Source of the DNA: a cyanobacterium PCC 7702
Lineage (GTDB): Bacteria; Cyanobacteriota; Cyanobacteriia; Cyanobacteriales; Nostocaceae
Length of the DNA: 64,000 bases
Direction: 5' to 3'
Assembly: GCA_000332255.1 (NCBI GenBank)
Contig: KB235926.1
Location: 3,873,018 to 3,937,017, forward strand
Shown here: positions 9,413 to 18,692 of the stretch, in pieces
How positions within the stretch are numbered: position 1 is the first letter of the stretch
How the letters are laid out: each line of letters opens with the position of its first letter
Made by a program: the position numbers and the translations under genes
Notes under the pieces: model-generated
Told to the model about the DNA's origin: nothing
The model's input: the letters and a program-made list of their open reading frames with translations, nothing else
The model's database searches: none

Positions 9413-10336
9413 TCACAAAATCTCCAGTATTCCCCGTTCGCCATCTAAGATTGCTTTAACACCTACTGGTAGAGCTGCGTTGGGTGCTTGATGACCAAAG
9501 GGTAAGTCGGAGACAACTGGAATACTCAAATCACCCAAGCGCTCGCGCAATACTTCTTCTACACTAAAGCTAGGGATGTTGGGTGGTGCTTCACACTTGC
9601 TAAAGCTACCCAAAGCAATGCCGCAAACTTGGGACAAAATACCGCTCAGGCGCCATTGTGTCAGCATCCGGTCGATGCGATAGGGGGCTTCTGTGACATC
9701 TTCAAAGGCTAGTATTATACCATCCATATTTGGCTGAAGGGGGGTACCGAGCAGGTGAGTTGCAACAGTGAGATTTGCTGGTAGCAGGATACCAGTGGCG
9801 AGGCCTCCTCCCCAACCATAACCTTTTAAGGGAGCAAGGGAGCGTCCTTCCACCCAATCGAACAAACGTTGACGAGACCAATCTGGTTCATCGGCGATCG
9901 TGGTCAATAAAGGAGCGTGAACACCCGAAATTCCTGCTTGGTATAAACTCCACAGCAAAGCGGTAATGTCAGAAAAGCCGATCAGCCATTTGGGAGTTGG
10001 GAAATGGGAACTTTTGTTTTTCTGTTCTAGCTGTTTCCAATCCCAGTTTTCTAAAAGGCGAGTACTGCCAAAACCGCCTCTAGCACAAAGAATACCGCGA
10101 CACTGTGGATTTTGCCATGCCGATGCGAGATAATGGCGGCGCTTTTCATCTTTACCCGCTAAATACCCCCATTTAGCATCTATCTCTGGGATGACTTCTA
10201 CCTGATAACCACGTTCTCGCCAAATATCTACTCCGCGTTGAAATGCATCGAGTTCTCGCAAAGCACCACTGGGAGCGATCGCTTGCAGTAAATCTCCTGG
10301 TTGCAGGGGTGGTGGAATAATGATTTCCGGTGACAT
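9413..10336 (-). CDS. LD-carboxypeptidase (peptidase family S66)
   Basis: Cytoplasmic serine peptidase that removes the terminal D-alanine from murein tetrapeptides during cell wall recycling; the family also includes microcin C7 self-immunity proteins. The 307-residue length is standard. The nucleophile lies in ARGGFGSTR, and the Glu and His of the S66 triad fit FEDVTEAPYR and GHQAPN. The start ATG overlaps the stop of the upstream glycosyltransferase gene (TAATG), so the two are translationally coupled. Confidence 0.92.
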   Translation of the reverse strand: MSPEIIIPPPLQPGDLLQAIAPSGALRELDAFQRGVDIWRERGYQVEVIPEIDAKWGYLAGKDEKRRHYLASAWQNPQCRGILCARGGFGSTRLLENWDWKQLEQKNKSSHFPTPKWLIGFSDITALLWSLYQAGISGVHAPLLTTIADEPDWSRQRLFDWVEGRSLAPLKGYGWGGGLATGILLPANLTVATHLLGTPLQPNMDGIILAFEDVTEAPYRIDRMLTQWRLSGILSQVCGIALGSFSKCEAPPNIPSFSVEEVLRERLGDLSIPVVSDLPFGHQAPNAALPVGVKAILDGERGILEIL

Positions 10337-11415
10337 TAAAAAATAATCTCCTTAAACCATTTTTCAAAGCGATCGCCCAGTGCTTGCAGAGAAAATTCCT
10401 CTTCAGCTTGCTGGCGACAAGCGTAGCGATCGATTTCGCCAATTCGCTGCGTCGCCTCTACTAACCCAGCAACACTATCTGGTTCTACCAAGAATCCGGT
10501 TTTGCCATCTCGGATTATTTCTGCTGGACCGCCACGTTTGTAGGATATCACTGGAACTCCGCAAGCCAGGGCTTCTATAGCTACATTTCCAAATGCTTCT
10601 ACCCAACGTGGTGTCATCAATAATGCTTGACACTCGCGAAGTACCTGTTGCAATTGCGAAGTTGGTAAAAATCCCAGATATTCAAAACATGAATTGGGAA
10701 AATCCCGACAAATTTGTTGCCAGTAGGATTCATCTTGAATTTTACCCGCAATCTTGAGTGGAATTTTAGTAATTTCTGCTACAGCTAGTGCATCTTCTAA
10801 AGCTTTTTCCGGAGAAATGCGACCCAACCAAACTAACTGTTGCTTTGGCTTTGGACAAAATTGATACAGAGATAAATCGATGCCGCTACTTAAATAATAC
10901 AAAGGTGGGGTAAGTTTGGGAAAAGTTGCCGCTTGCGAGGAGGTATAAAAGCCAAGGGTACCGGGAAATTGCTTTGAGATTTGCACGATAATTTGGTCGA
11001 GAGCCTCAGATAAAGAACCCATGCTCACAAAATGGGCGATAGGACACCGGAAAAAAGATGTGAGGTAAAAAGGTAACCAATCGTAAGCAAAATTTACAAT
11101 CAAGTCGTAGTTATCCTGAACTTGACGAGCATAGTCCCACATATTAGCTAATACGGAATTTTCCGGCATCATCACGGGATCTGTACGTTTGAGACTTTGG
11201 GCAATTATTTGCAAATTGCCAGGAATTTGTACAATTGGTAAGGAATTCCATGTCGAACCAGCTGGAGCAACTATTTGCAATTGATGACCCCTACGGCTCA
11301 TTTCCCGAGCAATGTTGTAAATGCTTAATTCCACACCCCCACCCAGTCCCGTACCCAAAGGACCAACAGAAGTGGAGACAAAAAGTAGTTTTAAAGATTG
11401 GAAAGAAGCACTCAT
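10336..11415 (-). CDS. Glycosyltransferase family 4
   Basis: A 359-residue GT-B glycosyltransferase. The N-terminal domain has the glycine-rich acceptor loop (GLGGGVELSIYNIA) and the C-terminal domain has the donor-binding signature EAFGNVAIEALACGVPV with its two Glu residues, then GGPAEIIRDG. Such enzymes transfer sugars from nucleotide donors to lipids, glycans or small molecules; the acceptor here is unknown. It is the first gene of a two-gene unit with the LD-carboxypeptidase, whose start codon overlaps its stop. Confidence 0.9.
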   Translation of the reverse strand: MSASFQSLKLLFVSTSVGPLGTGLGGGVELSIYNIAREMSRRGHQLQIVAPAGSTWNSLPIVQIPGNLQIIAQSLKRTDPVMMPENSVLANMWDYARQVQDNYDLIVNFAYDWLPFYLTSFFRCPIAHFVSMGSLSEALDQIIVQISKQFPGTLGFYTSSQAATFPKLTPPLYYLSSGIDLSLYQFCPKPKQQLVWLGRISPEKALEDALAVAEITKIPLKIAGKIQDESYWQQICRDFPNSCFEYLGFLPTSQLQQVLRECQALLMTPRWVEAFGNVAIEALACGVPVISYKRGGPAEIIRDGKTGFLVEPDSVAGLVEATQRIGEIDRYACRQQAEEEFSLQALGDRFEKWFKEIIF

Positions 11416-11661
11416 CGATCGTGTGAGGAGATAAAACTACAAGGACAATAAAACACAAACTTAACACAATGGGAATACGAGCTAAAAAATGTCATACTGG
11501 TAACAACGCATAAGTAATCGTACATCGTACAAAGACAGCGCGATCGCAAAATTTCACCGCCGCACTACTGTTAATAGCTTGATATTACTTGCCTGTCATT
11601 TCAATATGCAACTAAATCGAGCGAGATACCGTATAATATTCAGCTGTGCAGGAGGTAAATT

Positions 11662-12213
11662 ATGGCTAAATTACAGGTAGAAGACGGGAAAGTATACACC
11701 GAAGTAGAGGAAATTACTCGCGAGCTTGCACCTTTGCATATTCAAATCCATCGCTGGGCGATCGCAGACGATCCGCAACTTCGCCAATTATTGGCAAAAG
11801 ACAATCTCGATGAAGACGAAAAACAGCAGGTACTCAAAGCTTTCGACGGTTATTTTGAGCAATTAAAACAAACTGCTGGCTACCAATTTTGCGATTTAAT
11901 CGTCTTACATCCGCACACGCCCAATCTGGATGCACTGCTGGCTAAATTTGACAAAATTCACACCCACGATGATGATGAAGTTCGCTACATCGTTGCTGGA
12001 GAAGCTGTTTTCGGCTTCGTGCGTCCTGACGGTAGCCAAGTAGAATTAACCGTGCAGCCAGAAGAGTATATTAACGTACCTGCGGGAACGGAGCATTGGT
12101 TCGTGTTGACACCAGCACGCCGAGTCAAGGCAGTACGTTATTTTACGGGTACAGAAGGATGGGTTCCCAAATATACAGGTACTCCCATTCGCAGGCATCA
12201 GGTGGTAGCTTGA
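11662..12213 (+). CDS. mtnD: Acireductone dioxygenase
   Basis: Cupin enzyme of the methionine salvage pathway. It oxidises 1,2-dihydroxy-3-keto-5-methylthiopentene to the keto acid precursor of methionine plus formate (with Fe) or to an off-pathway product (with Ni). The metal site is visible: two His and a Glu in HTHDDDEVRY, and a later His in GTEHWFVL. Its 183 residues match the family. The ATG is preceded by AGGAGG. It heads the mtnD-mtnX-mtnB cluster, with mtnX starting 28 bases downstream. Confidence 0.95.
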   Translation: MAKLQVEDGKVYTEVEEITRELAPLHIQIHRWAIADDPQLRQLLAKDNLDEDEKQQVLKAFDGYFEQLKQTAGYQFCDLIVLHPHTPNLDALLAKFDKIHTHDDDEVRYIVAGEAVFGFVRPDGSQVELTVQPEEYINVPAGTEHWFVLTPARRVKAVRYFTGTEGWVPKYTGTPIRRHQVVA

Positions 12214-12241
12214 ATAAAGTAGGACATTAGCAAAAGAAAAA

Positions 12242-12895
12242 GTGAAGAGAATCGTTTTTTGTGACTTTGATGGCACTATTACCGTCAAAGAAACCTTTGT
12301 TGCCGTTCTCAAGCACTTTGCACCGCAACTTTCCGCGCAGTTAATTCCTCAGATCTACGCGCGAAAGCTGACACTACGCGAGGGAGTGCGACAAATCTTA
12401 GAATCAATTTCATCCTCTTGCTACCCTGAGATTTTAGAATTTAGCCGCGGTGAGACCATTCGTCCGGGATTTACGGAACTGCTAGATTTTTTAGAAGCAA
12501 AACAGGTTCCTTTAGTTGTCATTTCCGGCGGATTGCGGGGCATGGTAGAAGTAGTATTGGGTAAACTGGTGCAGCGGGTTCATGCTATCCATGCAGTTGA
12601 TATTGATACCACAAATGAGTACTTGCAAGTGAAGTCGGAATTTGAGGGTGGAACAGAACTAGTGGCCAAAGTACAAGTGATGGAAAAATATTCAGCGGAG
12701 GAAAAAATTGCCATTGGTGATTCTTTAACCGACCTAAATATGGCATTAGCCACACCAATAGTATTCGCCCGCGATGCCCTCGCTCAATATCTGCAACAAC
12801 ACCAAAAACCCTACATTCCCTGGCAAGATTTTTTCGAAGTGCGCGACTACCTAGCCTCATTATGGAATTCAGCCCATGAACAGCCGAACCCATAG
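12242..12895 (+). CDS. mtnX: 2-hydroxy-3-keto-5-methylthiopentenyl-1-phosphate phosphatase
   Basis: HAD-superfamily phosphatase of methionine salvage that makes the substrate of acireductone dioxygenase. The catalytic motif DFDGT is at residues 8-12, motif II Ser is in VVISGG, and motif III/IV acids are in IGDSLTDLN. The start is a GTG with only a weak ribosome binding site; no ATG lies close by in frame and DFDGT is correctly placed. It overlaps the start of mtnB by 20 bases. The identity as MtnX rather than another HAD enzyme rests on sequence type plus its position between mtnD and mtnB. Confidence 0.9.
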   Translation: MKRIVFCDFDGTITVKETFVAVLKHFAPQLSAQLIPQIYARKLTLREGVRQILESISSSCYPEILEFSRGETIRPGFTELLDFLEAKQVPLVVISGGLRGMVEVVLGKLVQRVHAIHAVDIDTTNEYLQVKSEFEGGTELVAKVQVMEKYSAEEKIAIGDSLTDLNMALATPIVFARDALAQYLQQHQKPYIPWQDFFEVRDYLASLWNSAHEQPNP

Positions 12896-13505
12896 CGATC
12901 GCCGTCTGGAGTTAATTTCTGCCGCCCGTTACTTTTATCAACAAGGTTGGATGGTAGGAACTGCAGGTAATCTTTCGGTTCGCCTACCAGATGGTAGCTT
13001 CTGGATTACAGCTAGCGGTCGGTGCAAAGGCGAATTAACAACTAGCGATTTTGTTCGCATTTATCCAGATGGAAGAGTGGAAAAAGCTGCTGACAATTCC
13101 CGTCCTTCTGCCGAAACTGCCATTCATCAGGTTATTTACAATCTCTTTCCGCAAGCCAATAGCTGCTACCACGTCCACTCTGTAGAGGCAAATTTAGTCT
13201 CTCGCTTTTGTTCGGGAGATTCCCTGACTTTACCACCACTGGAAATGCTCAAAGGGCTAGGAGTCTGGGAAGAAAATCCTAATTGTGTTATGCCTGTGTT
13301 CAATAATTATCTCCAGGTACAGCGCATTGCCGATGAAATCCAACAGCGCTTTAGCATTAATCCTCCCCAGGTACCAGCTTTGCTGATCCGCGATCATGGA
13401 GTCACTGTTTGGGCGCCTTCTGCTACAGATGCTCGCAATTATGTTGAGTTAGTAGAATATATTTTTCGTTACATGGTTGCAGCTTATCGGGTAGGAATAA
13501 TTTAA
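12876..13505 (+). CDS. mtnB: Methylthioribulose-1-phosphate dehydratase
   Basis: Class II aldolase-fold, zinc-dependent enzyme of methionine salvage, 209 residues. The substrate loop reads GTAGNLSVR, the zinc-binding histidines lie in CYHVHSVEANL and in the C-terminal RDHGVTVW, and the acid Glu fits PLEMLKG. Its start codon lies inside mtnX, so expression is coupled. With mtnD and mtnX it covers the lower half of the pathway that recycles methylthioadenosine from polyamine and SAM metabolism; the upper genes (mtnA, mtnP or mtnK) are not in this window. Confidence 0.93.
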   Translation: MNSRTHSDRRLELISAARYFYQQGWMVGTAGNLSVRLPDGSFWITASGRCKGELTTSDFVRIYPDGRVEKAADNSRPSAETAIHQVIYNLFPQANSCYHVHSVEANLVSRFCSGDSLTLPPLEMLKGLGVWEENPNCVMPVFNNYLQVQRIADEIQQRFSINPPQVPALLIRDHGVTVWAPSATDARNYVELVEYIFRYMVAAYRVGII

Positions 13506-13535
13506 AAGTAGGAAAATCACTTAATCAGGAAACAA

Positions 13536-13826
13536 ATGACTATTCGCGTAGTGGCCCGTGTTATTGCTTTACCAGATAAAGTCGAAGCAGTCAAAACTGT
13601 ATTGTTAGAATTAATCGAGCCTACTCGGCAAGAAAACGGTTGTATCAAGTACGAACTGCTACAAAACCAATCGGAACCAACGGATTTTACCTTTGTGGAA
13701 GAATGGTCTTCCCATCAAGCGTTAGACGCTCATCTCGCCTCGACCCACATTCAAAAGGCAGTAGCTCAGCTGCATGGTTTAATTGCTACTGAACCTGATA
13801 TCCGTCGCTATCATCTTTTGGCATAG
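13536..13826 (+). CDS. Small antibiotic-biosynthesis-monooxygenase (ABM) domain protein
   Basis: A 96-residue ferredoxin-like fold protein of the YgiN/ABM family, recognised from VVARVIALPDKVEAVK, RQENGCIKYELLQ and EEWSSHQALDAHL. E. coli YgiN is a quinol monooxygenase; many family members lack a known substrate. It starts 30 bases after mtnB and may be cotranscribed, but nothing ties it to methionine salvage chemically. Confidence 0.85.
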   Translation: MTIRVVARVIALPDKVEAVKTVLLELIEPTRQENGCIKYELLQNQSEPTDFTFVEEWSSHQALDAHLASTHIQKAVAQLHGLIATEPDIRRYHLLA

Positions 13827-13863
13827 CTATAAATACTGTTCTCCCTTGCTTTTTGAGTCATGT

Positions 13864-14052
13864 TTACAACCTGTAATTGGAGGTAGGACGTTGTCTGATT
13901 TGATACGCCTTCAACGCTCCATGAGAAATTATGGTTCTCCTGTATCTTATCAAGGCGGAAATTTGTCCTTTTTGTACAGCTGCGTACAAATCGCTTTGGC
14001 TGATTCCCAAACGTCTTGCTGCCTCTGCTAGGGAAATACCTTGCACCTGCAT
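13864..14052 (-). CDS. Small helix-turn-helix (excisionase-like) DNA-binding protein
   Basis: A 62-residue protein with one HTH of the excisionase/MerR type: ISLAEAARRLGISQSDLYAAVQKGQI, then basic residues. A good ribosome binding site (AAGGAAGAG) lies seven bases before the ATG at 14052, which argues for a real gene. Such single-domain proteins are often transcription regulators or parts of toxin-antitoxin or mobile systems; no partner gene is next to it. The gene converges on the 3' end of the ABM protein gene. Confidence 0.65.
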   Translation of the reverse strand: MQVQGISLAEAARRLGISQSDLYAAVQKGQISALIRYRRTIISHGALKAYQIRQRPTSNYRL

Positions 14053-14230
14053 ACGCTATTCTCTTCCTTGCAATCTTAATTAGATTGCTATCTATGTAGA
14101 TATCTTAACTTAATTTAAATAAAATAAACAATAATTAACAATTTTCTTCTTAGCAAGGATACTTGCAAAATCCGTAATTTCGTTTTCCCAACTGTTGGCA
14201 ATTTTCACGCGATCGCCCTGAAAACATAGC

Positions 14231-14259
14231 AAAAAAAGCTCAAGCAAGAGTACTTGAGC
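14231..14259 (-). terminator. Rho-independent terminator of the RNA-binding protein gene
   Basis: On the minus strand a perfect 7-bp stem (GCTCAAG at 14238-14244 against CTTGAGC at 14253-14259) with an 8-base loop is followed directly by seven T. It lies 37 bases after the stop codon of the RRM gene, the expected position. Confidence 0.85.
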
Positions 14260-14295
14260 CTGGGAGTTGTGGACGGGATGGACTAGGAGATGAGC

Positions 14296-14595
14296 TTAGT
14301 AGCGGCTGCGGAAATTCTGACTTCGACGCTGGCCGGCAAACGAGCTTTTATCTTCCCTGGGCCTTGCTTTATTCACCTTGAGATCGCGACCCATCCATTC
14401 CGCACCGTCGAGAGCTGCAATAGCTGCTAATTCTTCTGCTTCCGTACCCATTTCCACAAAAGCAAAGCCGCGGACGCGACCGGTTTCGCGGTCAATGGGT
14501 AATTGCACTCGCTTAACGGAACCGTATTCTCCGAAGACAGCATTCAAATTGTCTTCCGTTACTTGATAGGAAAGATTACCTACGTATACAGACAT
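14296..14595 (-). CDS. RRM RNA-binding protein (cyanobacterial Rbp family)
   Basis: A 99-residue protein with one RNA recognition motif: RNP2 as VYVGNL at residues 3-8 and RNP1 as RGFAFVEM near residue 43. A short Arg/Ser-rich tail (SQNFRSRY) takes the place of the glycine-rich tail of some relatives. In cyanobacteria these proteins accumulate in the cold, bind RNA broadly, and some help place photosynthetic mRNAs at the thylakoid. The gene has its own terminator, and its leader forms a hairpin that covers the ribosome binding site (14601-14643). Confidence 0.92.
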   Translation of the reverse strand: MSVYVGNLSYQVTEDNLNAVFGEYGSVKRVQLPIDRETGRVRGFAFVEMGTEAEELAAIAALDGAEWMGRDLKVNKARPREDKSSFAGQRRSQNFRSRY

Positions 14596-14600
14596 TTCTC

Positions 14601-14643
14601 TTCTCCAAAATCATTGGTGTGTACAGATTGAGATTTCGGAGAA
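14601..14643 (-). promoter_or_regulatory. Leader hairpin hiding the ribosome binding site of the RRM gene
   Basis: In the mRNA the arm TTCTCCGAAATC (14643 to 14632) can pair over all 12 positions, with one G-U, to GATTTTGGAGAA (14612 to 14601), leaving a 19-base loop. The second arm contains GGAG, the Shine-Dalgarno sequence, five bases before the ATG at 14595. Folding should block ribosome entry. Inverted repeats in the 5' leader of cold-inducible rbp genes are known in cyanobacteria; whether this one acts as a temperature switch or a protein target is inference. Confidence 0.7.
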
Positions 14644-14814
14644 AAGTCTGTCACTACTAAATAAACAAATAAAATAATAAACAAACGCGATCGCCGAATT
14701 AATTCTCACACTTTAGCTTAACATAGCAGCCCGTTGTTTCCAAGCAATTTTCATTAATAATTGTTAAGAAAAGAGGGTGCGTTTTTTCACACCCCTGGAA
14801 TGCAGGCGCATCAA

Positions 14815-15918
14815 CTATCTTCTTCCGCCTTGAATTTGATCGAAAATAGCACCATCGTCAAAGAATTTCTTTTGAACTGCATCCCAACCTCCAAATTCTT
14901 TCACGGTGTAGAGATTGGTCACTTTCGGAAATTGCTTGGCAGTTTCTGCAGCTACTGTAGAATTAACGGGACGAAATCCAACTTTGGCAAATTCTCTTTG
15001 TGCTTCTGCTGTAAAAAGATATTTCACAAAAGCTTCTGCTAGTTGGCGAGTTCCGCGTTTATCGACAACTTTATCTACTACGGCAACCGGATTTTCAATG
15101 GATATATTAACTTTTGGTACGATGGAGGGATAGTTAGACTCGCCTTTAAGTTTAGCCAGTATCTCTTCATTTTCGTAATTCAACAGCACATCTCCCTGAT
15201 TCCGCTTATAAAAGGTATCGCTAGCATCTCGTGCATCTTTGGGCAATACTGGCACATTTTTATATACCTTTGTCACAAAATCCCGCGCTTGAGCTTCACT
15301 ACCTCCTGTTTTAATCACTGAACCCCATAAAGCCAAAAAGTTCCAACGCGCGCCTCCAGAAGTTTTGGGATTAGCAGTGATAACGCTGACTCCCGGTTTT
15401 GCTAAATCCGTCCAATTACGAATTTTTTTAGGATTACCGGGACGGGTAACCAAGGCGACTGTAGAGCGAGTAACAATGGCGTTATTAGGAGCTCGTTTTT
15501 CCCAACCTGGTTTTATTAGTCCTGCCTTTTGAATTTTATTTATATCCAGTCCCAGAGATAAGGCCACCACATCTGCTTCCAATCCATCGATGACAGCTCG
15601 TGCTTGAGACCCAGAACCGCCGTAGCTTTCGCGAATTGCTACATCTTGGTTGTGTTCTTTTTTCCACTTTTGTACAAACCGGGGAATGATTTTAGAATAG
15701 GCTTCTTTGGTAACGGCATAGGAAACTAAAGTCAGCTCCACTGTTTTCGGCTTTTGACCGACCAATTGGTGTTGGGTACGAGAAGGTGGTTGCTCTAGAG
15801 CAGTACCGACCGCGGAAACCGGTAGTGCTACAGTTACGCTCAAACCAGCAGCCACAACTAAAGTGCGACTTTGTAAAGGTAGTGATAATTTCCAAACACA
15901 AAATTTCCGTTTTTGCAT
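14815..15918 (-). CDS. sbpA: Periplasmic sulfate-binding protein of an ABC importer
   Basis: A 367-residue exported protein of the SbpA/CysP family. A basic N-terminus and hydrophobic segment form the signal peptide. Family motifs include LTLVSYAVTKEAY, ESYGGSGSQARAV, SLGLDINKI, and PKTSGGARWNFLALWG, whose backbone and Ser contacts hold the sulfate in the family. The permease and ATPase genes (cysT, cysW, cysA) are not adjacent, so the importer must be encoded elsewhere. The upstream gap (15919-16148) shows no obvious operator that I can name. Confidence 0.92.
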   Translation of the reverse strand: MQKRKFCVWKLSLPLQSRTLVVAAGLSVTVALPVSAVGTALEQPPSRTQHQLVGQKPKTVELTLVSYAVTKEAYSKIIPRFVQKWKKEHNQDVAIRESYGGSGSQARAVIDGLEADVVALSLGLDINKIQKAGLIKPGWEKRAPNNAIVTRSTVALVTRPGNPKKIRNWTDLAKPGVSVITANPKTSGGARWNFLALWGSVIKTGGSEAQARDFVTKVYKNVPVLPKDARDASDTFYKRNQGDVLLNYENEEILAKLKGESNYPSIVPKVNISIENPVAVVDKVVDKRGTRQLAEAFVKYLFTAEAQREFAKVGFRPVNSTVAAETAKQFPKVTNLYTVKEFGGWDAVQKKFFDDGAIFDQIQGGRR

Positions 15919-16148
15919 TATTCCTCTTTTAAACTACGGTAAATTGATTGATTTATGTTTGTAATATCTTTTGTATAGATTCCCACAAAGAAGGAAAAAA
16001 AGCAAGTATATATGCTTAGTTGCTGTATATTAAAAAACAAAGTAGCTCGAGTCAGGAAAATGGAAGCGATCGCACCAGACAACAGGACTTAATCTGAAGT
16101 ATCTTAAGGTGCAAGACCGTTAGTCTGGAGTTTGTAATCGCAAATGCC

Positions 16149-16928
16149 ATGTGTCAATTGCTGGGAATGAATTGCAATGTTCCGACGGATATTTGCTTTT
16201 CTTTTGAGGGCTTTTCGGCACGGGGGGGAAAAACCGACGATCATAGTGATGGATGGGGAATTGCTTTTTTTGAAGGCAAGGGATGTCGGATGTTCATAGA
16301 TGCAAAATCTTCAGTGAGTTCTCCGCTAGCAGAAATGGTACGGCGCTATCCCATCCACTCCACCCACGTCATCGCCCATATTCGTAAAGCTACCCAAGGC
16401 GAAATTGCCCTAGAAAATTGCCATCCTTTTCGTCGCGAGCTGTGGGGACAGTATTGGGTATTTGCCCATAATGGTGATTTGCCGAATTTTTCTCCGGTGG
16501 GAATGCATTTTTATCAAGCTGTAGGCAATACCGACAGTGAAAAAGCTTTTTGTTTGATGTTAGAAACTTTGCGAGAAAGCTTTCCCTTTGGCAAACCTTC
16601 TTTAAAGGAATTGTATGCGGTCTTAAAGGAGATTACTGATAAACTTGATTCTATAGGTAGCTTTAACTATTTGTTGAGCAATGGAGAAGACTTTTTTGCC
16701 CATTGTTCTACCCAACTGTACTACATTGTTCGGCAAGCTCCTTTTGCAGCTGCTCACTTAATAGACGAAGATGTAACCGTAGATTTTCGGGAATTGACAA
16801 CTCCCAGCGATCGCGTTGCTGTGATTGCGACTTCTCCCCTCACCGATAACGAAGTTTGGACACCGATCGCTCCAGGGGAACTACTCTTATTTCAAGATGG
16901 TTTGCCTCGGAAATTGGAAAATAATTAA
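16149..16928 (+). CDS. Class II glutamine amidotransferase (YafJ-like)
   Basis: A 259-residue Ntn-hydrolase domain. The Met is followed by the nucleophile Cys2 (MCQLLGMN), and the family motifs SDGWGIAFF, HIRKATQG and FAHNGDL bind glutamine. It would release ammonia from glutamine, but no synthetase domain is attached and the acceptor is unknown; YafJ-type proteins remain poorly characterised. It stands alone upstream of the PhoD gene. Confidence 0.88.
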   Translation: MCQLLGMNCNVPTDICFSFEGFSARGGKTDDHSDGWGIAFFEGKGCRMFIDAKSSVSSPLAEMVRRYPIHSTHVIAHIRKATQGEIALENCHPFRRELWGQYWVFAHNGDLPNFSPVGMHFYQAVGNTDSEKAFCLMLETLRESFPFGKPSLKELYAVLKEITDKLDSIGSFNYLLSNGEDFFAHCSTQLYYIVRQAPFAAAHLIDEDVTVDFRELTTPSDRVAVIATSPLTDNEVWTPIAPGELLLFQDGLPRKLENN

Positions 16929-17067
16929 GCTGACATTAACTGTACCTTTGCAAATAATTAACATCTTGATGGTAAGTTCATGACGGCCCTAAGGCAAGGA
17001 AAATCTCGCACCGGGGATTTTTCTGTTGTCTGGTTTGATTAATTTTGCCAGCAAGGGAAGCAGCATT

Positions 17068-18657
17068 ATGAACTACCAAAATTTTCAGCAATTGATGCAG
17101 GCGCATCCAACCAAGCGACGCAGCTTCATTATCGGTATAGGAGCATTGACTGGTTTGGCGATCGCCAATCAATTTTCTCATCTTCGAGCGATCGCTAAAG
17201 TGACATTTAGCGATTATCCTTTCAAATTGGGTGTGGCGTCGGGCGAACCCTATCCTACCAGCGTAGTAATTTGGACTCGGTTAGCTCCCGATCCTCTCAA
17301 CGGAGGCGGTATGCCAAATGTTAATGTACCAGTTAAATGGCAAGTGGCAACCGACCCCAACATGAAGCGAATTGTCGCCAGAGGAACAGAGATTGCAACT
17401 CCACAACTAGCTCATTCTGTTCGAGTTGTGGTGGAGGGACTTCAGCCTCGGCGTTGGTACTGGTATCAGTTTATCTCAGGTAACGAAATTAGCCCTATTG
17501 GTCGCACTCGCACAGCTTTTGCACTGGGTAGCCGTGCAGATAAATTATCCTTTGCAGTTGCAAGTTGCCAACATTACGAGCAGGGTTACTACACTGCTTA
17601 CAAATACATGGCTGAGGACGAGTTAGATTTAGTCGTGCATGTAGGTGATTATATCTACGAAGGAGGAATTACACCAGGACGTCCCAGACAACATAACAGT
17701 CCTGAAATTACAACTTTAGAAGCTTACCGCAATCGTTATGCCCTCTACAAAAGCGATCTTGACCTGCAAGCAGCTCATGCCAATTTTCCTTGGATTGTTA
17801 CCTGGGATGACCATGAGGTAGAAAACAACTACGCCAACTACATCTCAGAAGTTGATGATGAACCAGATCAAGATCCGGCTGTTTTCTTGCAAAGACGGGC
17901 TGCTGCCTATCAAGCTTACTACGAGCATATGCCTTTGCGTCCCTTTTCCCGACCTCAAGGTCCTGACATGCAACTTTTTCGACGACTTTTTTTTGGGAAT
18001 TTAGCTACTTTCCACGTATTAGATACCCGTCAGTACCGTACGGATCAACCCTGCGGTGACGGTACCAAGGAACGCTGTCCGGAAAACTTCGATCCCAATG
18101 CCACAATTATTGGTCAGCGTCAGGAGCAATGGTTGTATCGGGGTTTAGAACGCTCTTTGAGCATATGGAATATTGTGGCTCAACAAGTTGTGGTTGCTCA
18201 GACAGATACCAAACCTGGAGAAGGCGGAACTTACAGGATGGACAAATGGGATGGATATGTTGCGTGTCGCGATCGCTTGATGCGTTTTCTACAACAGCGC
18301 CGACCCTCCAATCCAGTGGTTTTGTCGGGTGATATCCATTCTAACTGGGCTATGGATTTGAAGGCTGACTTTAACGATCCTGACTCCCCTACGGTGGGAA
18401 GTGAATTTGTCTGTACTTCCATCAGTTCGGGTGGAGATGGAGCAGATACCAGTCCCGCAGTTGCAGCTTATTTACCTGATAATCCTCACATCAAGTTCTA
18501 CAACGGTCAGCGGGGATACGTCCGCTCGACGGTAACTCCTGCAATTTGGCAAACAGATTATATGGTGATGTCGCAGGTAACAACTCCCTTTGGCACAATT
18601 AGCAAGCGGGCTTCCTTTACTGTTGAAAATGGGCGTCCGGGAGTGCAGCAAATATAG
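17068..18657 (+). CDS. phoD: PhoD-like alkaline phosphatase/phosphodiesterase
   Basis: Secreted metallophosphatase of 529 residues. I take the ATG at 17068 because AAGGGAAG lies seven bases before it; a longer frame opens at a TTG at 17026. The N-terminus carries a twin-arginine signal (KRRSFIIGIGALTGLA), then the PhoD N-terminal domain (FKLGVASGEPYPTSVVIWTRL) and the catalytic metallophosphatase core: VHVGDYIYEGG, WDDHEVENNY, SGDIHSNW. PhoD enzymes bind Fe and Ca and release phosphate from monoesters and diesters outside the cytoplasm, usually under phosphate limitation. No clear Pho box was identified. Confidence 0.92.
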   Translation: MNYQNFQQLMQAHPTKRRSFIIGIGALTGLAIANQFSHLRAIAKVTFSDYPFKLGVASGEPYPTSVVIWTRLAPDPLNGGGMPNVNVPVKWQVATDPNMKRIVARGTEIATPQLAHSVRVVVEGLQPRRWYWYQFISGNEISPIGRTRTAFALGSRADKLSFAVASCQHYEQGYYTAYKYMAEDELDLVVHVGDYIYEGGITPGRPRQHNSPEITTLEAYRNRYALYKSDLDLQAAHANFPWIVTWDDHEVENNYANYISEVDDEPDQDPAVFLQRRAAAYQAYYEHMPLRPFSRPQGPDMQLFRRLFFGNLATFHVLDTRQYRTDQPCGDGTKERCPENFDPNATIIGQRQEQWLYRGLERSLSIWNIVAQQVVVAQTDTKPGEGGTYRMDKWDGYVACRDRLMRFLQQRRPSNPVVLSGDIHSNWAMDLKADFNDPDSPTVGSEFVCTSISSGGDGADTSPAVAAYLPDNPHIKFYNGQRGYVRSTVTPAIWQTDYMVMSQVTTPFGTISKRASFTVENGRPGVQQI

Positions 18658-18692
18658 TAACTTGTTGCTTGTGCTACAGGGATGCGGCAAAA

